Source of the DNA: JALHVH01 sp963773685
Lineage (GTDB): Bacteria > Acidobacteriota > Aminicenantia > Aminicenantales > Saccharicenantaceae
NCBI GenBank assembly: GCA_963773685.1
Contig: CAVZBY010000003.1
Coordinates: 1 to 19,731, forward strand
Length of the DNA: 19,731 bases
Reading direction: 5' to 3'
This document shows positions 13,941 through 19,731 of this stretch, piece by piece (the first letter of the stretch is position 1; each line of letters opens with the position of its first letter). The translations under genes and the position numbers were made by a program. The notes below the pieces were generated by a model. It saw nothing but the letters and a program-made list of their open reading frames with translations. It was not told the origin of the DNA and did no database searches.

Positions 13941-15164
13941 TCATTTCACCTCGAGAAAGCCTTTGACGGCGTCCTTGTGGACCATGAAGTCCATCATCTT
14001 CAGCTTCACGTAGTCTTCCGTCAGGAAATAGTATCCCTTCGGCTCGGCGTTATGCGCGCTCGACCCGGAATCCTTGATGAGGAACCAATTCCCCTTCTTC
14101 GTCTCCATATAGCCGATGAGATGGATGCCGTGGTCATCGGTCGTCGACCCGTTGGCAAAACGGTACTGGCGCGCGTTCTCGTCGATGTTCTCGGAGGGGA
14201 TATCGAACGTCGGGACCATGAAGACCTTCTTCTCGGCGTTCCTCCCCGGCTCCGAGATGTCCCCGCCGAGGCTCACCGAATAGCCGCCGCGCAGGGCGCT
14301 CTCGAGGATCTTCATATAGGTATCCAGGGGGACGTTGTAGTAATCCGCGTTGTGCCACCAGTTGTCCGGGACCTCGTATTCGACCTGCTGGTCGTAGGGC
14401 TTCTGCATGTAGGACAGGACGTCGACGTAATCGTCGGGGTCGATCTTCAGGTAGTCGCGAAGATAGCTTTTCGGCGTGTACTCCTTGCCTTCGACCATGA
14501 ATGTCGCCGGGGGCACGCCCAGATGATGATCCAGGATCGAGACGACCGTCGCCACGGCCTCGTCCTCGTTCCAGGCGTTTGCGCTCTTGAGGTGGGCGAG
14601 ATAGGAAGAGACCTCGGCGATCAGCTTCTGGTGGTCATGGAACTTCTGGCCGGGCAGGAGCCCGGAATAGGCATCCCAAGGCATACAGCCGTAGAGCTTC
14701 CAGTCCCGGGTGACCGCGTTGGCCTCGGAGCCCTCGGCGACGGCTGAGTTTCCCCGCTCGCGGACGAACCGCTTGGCCCGCTCGATATACTCCCCTCGGA
14801 CGGTGTACATCTCCGAGAGGCGGACCTTCTTTCCGTGGATCCGGAAGATCTCCGATTCGAAGAAGGAGGTCGTCGAGAAGCACCAGCAGGTGTTGGTGGC
14901 GGCCTGCGAGACGGGCGGATTATGCCAGACCGCGTTAAAGCCGTCGAGGCCCTTGGGGGCGTCGAAGGCCGAGAGATCGACGACGAAGGCCTTCCGCAGC
15001 TCCGGTTTCGCCTTCCCGAACTCCGCTGTCGCCTTCTCGATCTCATCCCAGAACGCGTTCTTGGGCTCTACGAAGATACCCTTGTCCTTCTTCGGCTTCT
15101 CCTGGGATACGGCGAACCCGGGAACGAGAAGCGCGATAACGAGGATCGATATAAGCTTTTTCAT
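13941..15164 (-). CDS. Exported C1-family cysteine peptidase (PepC/bleomycin hydrolase-like)
   Basis: A 407-residue papain-superfamily peptidase with a signal peptide (MKKLISILVIALLVPGFAVS, then QEK). Catalytic residues: oxyanion Gln87 and nucleophile Cys93 in QAATNTCWCFSTTS, and His345 in DHGIHLIGY. Length and the spacing of about 250 residues between Cys and His match the PepC/bleomycin hydrolase group rather than papain. The third catalytic position, Asn in papain (NSWG), reads Asp365 in FLIKDSGSSA. The C-terminal KLKMMDFMVHKDAV resembles the end of Bacteroidota members. PepC enzymes are cytosolic aminopeptidases; the signal peptide points to a periplasmic or secreted version trimming peptides. 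The ATG has AGGAG seven bases upstream and a strong promoter at 15254-15283, leaving a leader of about 83 nt. Confidence 0.9.
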   Translation of the reverse strand: MKKLISILVIALLVPGFAVSQEKPKKDKGIFVEPKNAFWDEIEKATAEFGKAKPELRKAFVVDLSAFDAPKGLDGFNAVWHNPPVSQAATNTCWCFSTTSFFESEIFRIHGKKVRLSEMYTVRGEYIERAKRFVRERGNSAVAEGSEANAVTRDWKLYGCMPWDAYSGLLPGQKFHDHQKLIAEVSSYLAHLKSANAWNEDEAVATVVSILDHHLGVPPATFMVEGKEYTPKSYLRDYLKIDPDDYVDVLSYMQKPYDQQVEYEVPDNWWHNADYYNVPLDTYMKILESALRGGYSVSLGGDISEPGRNAEKKVFMVPTFDIPSENIDENARQYRFANGSTTDDHGIHLIGYMETKKGNWFLIKDSGSSAHNAEPKGYYFLTEDYVKLKMMDFMVHKDAVKGFLEVK

Positions 15165-15253
15165 GCGAATCTCCTATCGACGATGGAAGGAATATTACGG
15201 TCGGGGCGGCAGGTCCCGCCCGGCGAGGGATCGCCCCGGTGGTGCATTCCGGT

Positions 15254-15283
15254 AATATAGCGTCCCGCGGGCGGTCCTGTCAA
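15254..15283 (-). promoter_or_regulatory. Strong promoter of the C1 peptidase gene
   Basis: A perfect TTGACA (15278-15283) and TATATT (15254-15259, five of six) are 18 bp apart on the minus strand. The -35 is 14 bp after the stop of the zinc-ribbon membrane protein gene. The leader of about 83 nt is G+C-rich and I see no recognised riboswitch in it. Confidence 0.65.
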
Positions 15284-15296
15284 ACGGCGCGGATGC

Positions 15297-15980
15297 CTAG
15301 CGGCCCCGGCGGGCGCCGCAGCGCGGGCAGGGATCTTCGGCTCTTCGAGGGAGCGGGACCTGAGCCCCGCAGGAGCCGCATTCCTCGGTCTCCGAACCCC
15401 AAAGGATCCCGCAATGGGGGCAGAAGTCCCCCGCTTTCGAGGTCAAGGGGACCTCCCGGTGGCACGCCGTGCACTTCTTGACATTGATGCCGGCCGCGGG
15501 CGCCTTCTGGTGGTATGGAAGGGCAGCGGGCGTCAGGGTCTTGACGTAGAAGCGCACGCCCGGATGTGCGGAAGCGAAAGCGTCCCGCCGCTCCTTCTTG
15601 ATGCGCCGCGCCAGTCTTTGGACGGGCAGGGACGGGCCGATCGCGAACATGAAGGCCACGAGAACCATAGCTCCGATGAGAAAGGGGCCGGGCCCTTTAC
15701 TTCTCATAGCGAGTCCGATCCAGGCTCCCATCATCACAAGGGCCACGCCGAGGAAGACGAACTTTCGTCCGTGACAGCGGGAGCAGACGACGAAGTCATG
15801 GCTCTTGAAGCCGGCCTCCGAGCGCAGCGGGACTATATCGGTCGGCTCCAGGGGAACCCTCTTATCCGGGCGCGTGACCACCTGGGAAAGCAAGGTGTAG
15901 GATTTACCGGGTACGGCTTCGCGCCCGCAGAGATCGCACCGGGCGGGGACAGGCCGCTTTTCATGCGAGGCCGATGTCAT
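15297..15980 (-). CDS. Zinc-ribbon membrane protein of unknown function
   Basis: A 227-residue protein with three zinc-binding clusters and two membrane helices. Cys15/18 and Cys66/69 form the first, split cluster. Two helices follow (about 74-92 and 98-116), separated by a short basic loop, so both ends should be in the cytosol. The C-terminal part has two more ribbons: Cys170/173/187/190 and Cys201/204/218/221. All twelve Cys are in CxxC pairs. I recognise no family beyond double zinc ribbon. The start is ATG 15980, with GGGAG six bases upstream; an ATG at 15998 has only a distant AAGG. It follows the zinc-ribbon gene at 16023 by 42 bp with no promoter between, so they form an operon. A role in membrane-linked protein or nucleic-acid contacts is a guess. 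Confidence 0.8.
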   Translation of the reverse strand: MTSASHEKRPVPARCDLCGREAVPGKSYTLLSQVVTRPDKRVPLEPTDIVPLRSEAGFKSHDFVVCSRCHGRKFVFLGVALVMMGAWIGLAMRSKGPGPFLIGAMVLVAFMFAIGPSLPVQRLARRIKKERRDAFASAHPGVRFYVKTLTPAALPYHQKAPAAGINVKKCTACHREVPLTSKAGDFCPHCGILWGSETEECGSCGAQVPLPRRAEDPCPRCGARRGR

Positions 15981-16022
15981 CGTTTTCTCCCGCGTCATAC
16001 CTTCATTTCCTTCGAATGCCCA

Positions 16023-16799
16023 TCAGGCCGGCAGGCTCTTCCCCATGCCGCAGGAAGGGCACGACTTCACTTTCATCGGAAATTGTTTCCCGCACGACCA
16101 GCAATGGATCCTCGCCTGTTCGGCCGCCTCTCGGCCGGCCGCCAGCATGCCGCTGATATCCCGCCCCGACGCGTTGATAACGAACGAGCCGGACATGAGG
16201 TCGCGGAGCTCGGAACGGAAATAGGACTCGCCGCAATCGGAAGAACAGAAATAATGGACGGCCTCCTTTCCGATCTTGGCCGGCGAGCCGGATTTCCCGC
16301 AGAACTGGCAGTATCCGGACGGCGGATGGGTCCTCTCGCCGATCTCGACGCGGATCCGCGCCTTCTCCTTATAATAGACCTCGAAGATCGCGGGCTGGAA
16401 AACGGAGGCGGAGTAGGTATTCGGCGTCTTGCCCATGCCCAGGACGCCCTTGCGGCCCGGGATCTTCATCACCAGCGATTCGAGACGGTTCATGCTGGGG
16501 ATCAGCTCCTTGATCTTCGCCTCGGCCGAGGCCTGATCCCACGCCTGCACGTCGATGGCCTTTCGCCCCGGAGAGACCGTCAGCGTCTCGCCGACGATCG
16601 TCTTCCCCGCCGGGACGTTCCTCTTCGCGACGGCCGAAGCTTCCTCGACCGTATCGGCCGTCCAGGCGGACGTCATCGGTTTGCCGTCCGCCAGGACCTT
16701 TTCCTGGAGGATGAAGAGCCCGGGAGGCGTCTTGGCTTTGGCTTCCGCCCTGACCTCCTCCAGCGATTCCCCTTCGATCTCGAATACCAGATCTCCCAT
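16023..16799 (-). CDS. Zinc-ribbon protein with Jag-N-like segment, unknown function
   Basis: A 258-residue soluble protein. Residues 1-75 are an alpha/beta stretch rich in Glu and Lys. Residues 81-153 resemble the Jag_N fold of KhpB/Jag proteins: a helix (ASAEAKIKELI), the loop GRKGVLGMGKTP (115-126) and the strand KARIRVEIG; this is pattern recognition, not proven. A first zinc site is Cys164/167 with Cys185/189 (CQFC and CSSDC spacing, as in treble-clef or TRASH-like fingers), and a second is a plain ribbon Cys233/236/247/250 near the end. There is no signal peptide or membrane helix. The start has a strong AAGGAGGAAGGAG immediately upstream and the promoter is at 16855-16884. It heads a two-gene operon with the zinc-ribbon membrane protein. 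RNA or protein binding is possible. Confidence 0.8.
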   Translation of the reverse strand: MGDLVFEIEGESLEEVRAEAKAKTPPGLFILQEKVLADGKPMTSAWTADTVEEASAVAKRNVPAGKTIVGETLTVSPGRKAIDVQAWDQASAEAKIKELIPSMNRLESLVMKIPGRKGVLGMGKTPNTYSASVFQPAIFEVYYKEKARIRVEIGERTHPPSGYCQFCGKSGSPAKIGKEAVHYFCSSDCGESYFRSELRDLMSGSFVINASGRDISGMLAAGREAAEQARIHCWSCGKQFPMKVKSCPSCGMGKSLPA

Positions 16800-16854
16800 C
16801 TCCTTCCTCCTTCCCGATCCCGGCGCGGTCGCCCTTCGGCGCAGTCTTACCGGG

Positions 16855-16884
16855 ATGGTATTCCCGGGCGGTGAGCGGTGTCAA
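16855..16884 (-). promoter_or_regulatory. Promoter of the zinc-ribbon operon
   Basis: A perfect TTGACA (16879-16884) and TACCAT (16855-16860, four of six) are 18 bp apart on the minus strand, giving a leader of about 49 nt. It is divergent from the FAD oxidoreductase promoter, whose -35 begins 28 bp to the right, so one regulator could serve both. Confidence 0.5.
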
Positions 16885-16912
16885 GGAATCTGGGCGTTCC
16901 AGGTCGTTCCGT

Positions 16913-16942
16913 TTGACAGCCGGCGGATAACGCGCTTATAGT
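16913..16942 (+). promoter_or_regulatory. Promoter of the FAD oxidoreductase gene
   Basis: A perfect TTGACA (16913-16918) and TATAGT (16937-16942, five of six) are 18 bp apart. Transcription should start near 16949, leaving a leader of about 19 nt with a GGGAGGAGGG Shine-Dalgarno just before the ATG. Confidence 0.65.
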
Positions 16943-16967
16943 TCCCGTATCATCGGGAGGAGGGATC

Positions 16968-18611
16968 ATGGCCCCGAAACACATGCCCCGGAGGGATTTC
17001 CTGGTTTCCATGCTGGCCGGTATTCCGATCGTCGCGCTGGATTGGGAGAGCTTCCCCAGAGGGAAGCCGGACGCCCCGTCGAAAGGGAGCGGCCCGGCCT
17101 ATGATGCGGTCATCATCGGCGCAGGCCTGGGCGGCCTGAGCTGCGGCGCCGCCTTCGTCCGGCAGGGATTCCGGCCCCTCGTCATCGAGAAGCATTTCAA
17201 GCCGGGCGGATACGCGACCACGTTCGGCCGTCCCGGCGGGCTTCGTTTTCGACGCGTCCCTGCACTCGACGACGGTCGGCGAGCGCGACGGGGTCTTTGA
17301 CCTCCTCCCGGGCTTCCCGGAGATCAAGGACGTCGAGTTCGTCCCGCACAAGGTCCTGTACCGGGTCATCTATCCCGAGCACGACATCCGGGTGCCCTTC
17401 CGCGACGTGCCCGGATACATCCGTATGCTCTCGGACCGGTTCCCCGAAGAGAAGGCCGGCATCGAGGGCCTGGTCGCCGACATGCAGGGCCTCGCCGCGG
17501 ACATCGGCAGGTATTCGGCGGCCGGGGGCAAGATCGACATGACCCGTTTCGTCCAGGATTACCCGGTGCTCGCCAAGACCTTCGGCAAGACCTGGGGGGC
17601 GATGGTCGACGCCCGCATCGTGAACCCGAAGCTCAAAGCCATCTTCTCCTCGCTCTGGGGATATTACGGACTCCCGCCGTCGAAGCTGTCTCCCTATTAT
17701 TATGCCCTCCCGACCATCGGCTATCTCGAGCAGGGCGGGTTCTACCCGATGGGCGAATCGCAGAAGATCAGCGACGCCTTCGCCAAGCGCATCAAGGACG
17801 GCGGCGGAGAGGTCCTCCTCGGGACGCGGGTCTCCAAGATCCTGGTGAAGGACGGCGCGGCCGTCGGCGTGAGGACGGAGGACGGCCGGGAGTTCGGCGC
17901 CAGAGTCGTCGTCTCGAACGCCAACGCCCCGGACACGTTCGGAAAGATGCTCGACGAGCCGGAGCTCGCCAAAGCGACCCTGGCCCGGATGGAGAAGCTG
18001 AGCATGAGCCTCGGCGCGTTCCAGGTCTTCCTCGGCCTGAAAAAGGACCTCGTCGGAGAGCTCGGCCTCGAGGATACGGAGATCTTCTACAACACGGGCT
18101 ATGACATCGAGGCCGATTATGGCGCCGCCGTCCGCGGCGACTTCGCGAACGCGGGCTTCGGGCCACCTTGTACGACAATCTCTACAAGGGATATTCGCCC
18201 GCGGGGAAGAACACCCTCTCCATCATGACCCTCCAGGGCTTCGATCACTGGGAAAAGTACGCGGCCGATTATTTCGCCGGGAAGAAGGACGCCTACCGGG
18301 CCGAGAAGGAGCGCATGGCCGACGTCCTCATCGATCAGGCGGAAAAGACGCTCCTGCCGGGCCTGCGCAAGGCCATCGAGATCAGGGAGGCGGCGACGCC
18401 GCTGACGAACATCCGCTACACCGCGAACCCGCGCGGCGCCATCTACGGCTGGGACCAGACGCTCGACAACTCCGGCCCGTCCCGCTTCCCGCAAAGGACG
18501 CCCGTCAAGAACCTCTATCTCTCCGGCGCCTGGACGTCGCCGGGCCACGGCTACGGCGCCGTCATACCGAGCGGCCTGATGTGCTTCGCGGAGATCATGA
18601 AAGATTGGTAG
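16968..18611 (+). pseudogene. FAD-dependent oxidoreductase (phytoene desaturase-like), two frameshifts
   Basis: Three frames join into about 547 residues, the normal size of the phytoene desaturase/retinol saturase group of flavin amine-oxidase-like enzymes. The N-terminus has a twin-arginine motif RRDFLV (8-13) and a hydrophobic segment. The FAD-binding Rossmann motif is IIGAGLGGLSCG (49-60) and the end has YLSGAWTSPGHGYGA, the usual second FAD contact. At 17240 one extra base after a GGCGGG run shifts GRPGG into a wrong frame; the true continuation is FVFDASLHSTTVGE. Near 18161 one base is missing in a GGG run; NAGFG continues as ATLYDNLYKGYSPAG. The two shifts cancel. The middle piece reads intact from 17242 to 18160. 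The substrate is unknown. Start, Shine-Dalgarno and promoter are all strong. Confidence 0.85.
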
Positions 18612-18619
18612 CGGGGCAT

Positions 18620-18648
18620 TGGAAAAGATCTCGACTCGCTTTACAATA
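18620..18648 (+). promoter_or_regulatory. Promoter of the sodium:solute symporter gene
   Basis: TTGGAA (18620-18625, four of six) and TACAAT (18643-18648, five of six) are 17 bp apart, nine bases after the stop of the FAD oxidoreductase gene. The start near 18655 leaves a short leader whose GGAGAG-like sequence is the likely ribosome binding site. Confidence 0.5.
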
Positions 18649-18665
18649 CACTGGAGAGAGGTGAC

Positions 18666-19731
18666 ATGAGCACACTGCACGGACCGGATTATGCCGTCAT
18701 CCTTGTCTATTTTATCGCGGTCTTCGCCATCGCCGCCTACTATTCGCGGAGGGCGGGCAAGGACACGCGCGAGTTCTTCCTTTCGGGCCGCAACCTCCCC
18801 TGGTACATCGCGGGCACGGCGATGGTGGCCACGACCTTCGCCGCCGACACGCCGCTCGCGGTGACCGAGCTCGTCGCCCGCAACGGCATCGCCGGCAACT
18901 GGCTCTGGTGGAACATGGCCATCGGCGCGGTGCTCACCGTCTTCTTCTTCGCCAAGCTCTGGCGGCGGGCCGGCATCATGACCGACGTCGAGTTCGTCGA
19001 GCTGCGCTATTCCGGCAGGCCGGCCGCCTTCCTCCGCGGCTTCCGGGCCATCTATCTCGGCCTGTTCATGAACGCCATCGTCATGGGCTGGGTGAACAAG
19101 GCGATGGAGAAGATCTTTCACGTGACGGTCCCCGGCGTCGATTCCTTCACCCTGGTCGTCATCACGGCGCTCATCATCGCCGTCTACGCTTCGGCCTCGG
19201 GCCTGCTGGGCACGGCCCGCACGGATAGCTTCCAGTTCGTCTTCGCCATGGCGGGCTGTATCCTCCTGGCGTTCATCGTCGTCGGCCTGCCGCAGGTCGG
19301 CGGCCTGGCCGGCCTCAAGGGCCAGCTCGCGCCGCAGGTGCTGAGCTTCTTCCCGAAGATCGCCAAGGCCGGGATGGGCGGGCTCACCGGCGGGGTCCTG
19401 GCCCTCACGGCCGGCGCGTTCATGGCCCACGTCGGACTGCAGTGGTGGTCGAGCTGGTATCCCGGCGCGGACCCCGGCGGCGGCGGCTACATCGCCCAGC
19501 GGATGATGTCGGCCAAGAACGAGAAGCACAGCCTGCTGGCGACCCTCTGGTTCACCATCGCCCACTACACCATCCGCCCCTGGCCGTGGATCCTCGTGGC
19601 CCTCTCGGCCCTGGTCATCCTGCCGCGCGCCGAGAGCCCGGCTGTCCTCCAGACCGAAAACCCGGCCTTGTTCGCCCAGGTCAAGGTAGCCTACCAGGAG
19701 GGAACCTTCAACGCCGCCGCGGGTACCGTCA
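18666..19731 (+). CDS. Sodium:solute symporter family protein, C-terminus missing
   Basis: The open frame runs from ATG 18666 past the right edge: 355 codons of an expected 550-650. It is an inner-membrane secondary transporter of the SSS family (LeuT fold), which uses a sodium gradient to import sugars, amino acids or other solutes. Visible signs are the N-terminal helix LVYFIAVFAIAAYYSRRAG, the family segment DTREFFLSGRNLPWYIAGTA (32-51) with helix 1 and TTFAADTPLAV after it, and further helices at about 80-100, 165-185 and 195-215. The DFxL-type segment ARTDSFQFVFAMAG typical of SSS helix 5 is present. It shares the strand with the FAD oxidoreductase, 54 bp downstream, but has its own promoter. 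Substrate cannot be told from this part. Confidence 0.9.
   Translation, partial: MSTLHGPDYAVILVYFIAVFAIAAYYSRRAGKDTREFFLSGRNLPWYIAGTAMVATTFAADTPLAVTELVARNGIAGNWLWWNMAIGAVLTVFFFAKLWRRAGIMTDVEFVELRYSGRPAAFLRGFRAIYLGLFMNAIVMGWVNKAMEKIFHVTVPGVDSFTLVVITALIIAVYASASGLLGTARTDSFQFVFAMAGCILLAFIVVGLPQVGGLAGLKGQLAPQVLSFFPKIAKAGMGGLTGGVLALTAGAFMAHVGLQWWSSWYPGADPGGGGYIAQRMMSAKNEKHSLLATLWFTIAHYTIRPWPWILVALSALVILPRAESPAVLQTENPALFAQVKVAYQEGTFNAAAGTV

Noticed and set aside
18117..19565. A 482-codon minus-strand frame opposite the oxidoreductase and symporter
   Set aside because: It crosses a gene boundary and the promoter region, and the opposite strand has clear family sequence.

Overview
The window is a high-G+C stretch of bacterial chromosome with fourteen recognisable genes, counting one partial gene at each edge. 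No rRNA, tRNA, insertion sequence, prophage or CRISPR is visible. The organism looks Gram-negative (diderm): lipoproteins, Sec and Tat signal peptides, a predicted outer-membrane beta-barrel of the DUF5916 type ending in Phe, and a periplasmic L,D-transpeptidase. Secreted peptidases together with zinc-ribbon/Ser-Thr kinase/TPR and CBM9-DUF5916 proteins suggest an Acidobacteriota or Aminicenantia-like lineage. That placement is inference; there is no marker gene to prove it.

Layout. On the minus strand from the left: the first 13 codons of an exported protein; a gene-poor stretch (40-513) with a 92-bp tandem hairpin repeat; a glycine-tailed RRM RNA-binding protein; a 1041-residue zinc-ribbon Ser/Thr kinase with a TPR sensor half; a small exported NTF2/SnoaL-like protein; a PaaK/CapK-like adenylate-forming ligase broken by a frameshift; and an M28 metallopeptidase lipoprotein. 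On the plus strand from 8.4 to 13.4 kb: a small SAM methyltransferase, a CBM9-DUF5916 surface protein, an acidic coiled-coil protein and an L,D-transpeptidase lipoprotein. The transpeptidase converges on, and overlaps by 84 bp, a Tat-exported DUF882/M15 murein peptidase on the minus strand. Further minus-strand genes are an exported C1 (PepC/bleomycin hydrolase-like) peptidase and a two-gene zinc-ribbon operon. The right end, on the plus strand, holds a Tat-signal FAD oxidoreductase of the phytoene-desaturase type with two compensating frameshifts, and a truncated sodium:solute symporter.

How the genes fit together. Most products act in the envelope. The M28 and C1 peptidases suit degradation of external or periplasmic peptides. 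The transpeptidase/DUF882 pair remodels peptidoglycan crosslinks. The symporter imports solutes. The kinase links a cytosolic ATP-using domain through one membrane helix to a large TPR region.

The main regulatory observation is that sigma70-like promoters (TTGACA-like, 17-19 bp, TATAAT-like) can be placed in front of nearly every gene. For five genes the -10 box lies only 6-11 bp from the start codon and no Shine-Dalgarno is present, which predicts leaderless or nearly leaderless mRNAs. Twice the -35 box is built on the stop codon of the upstream gene. I see no convincing new defence or mobile system. The least explained unit is the zinc-ribbon operon at 15297-16799. Three single-base frameshifts next to G/C runs suggest either sequence errors or real gene decay.
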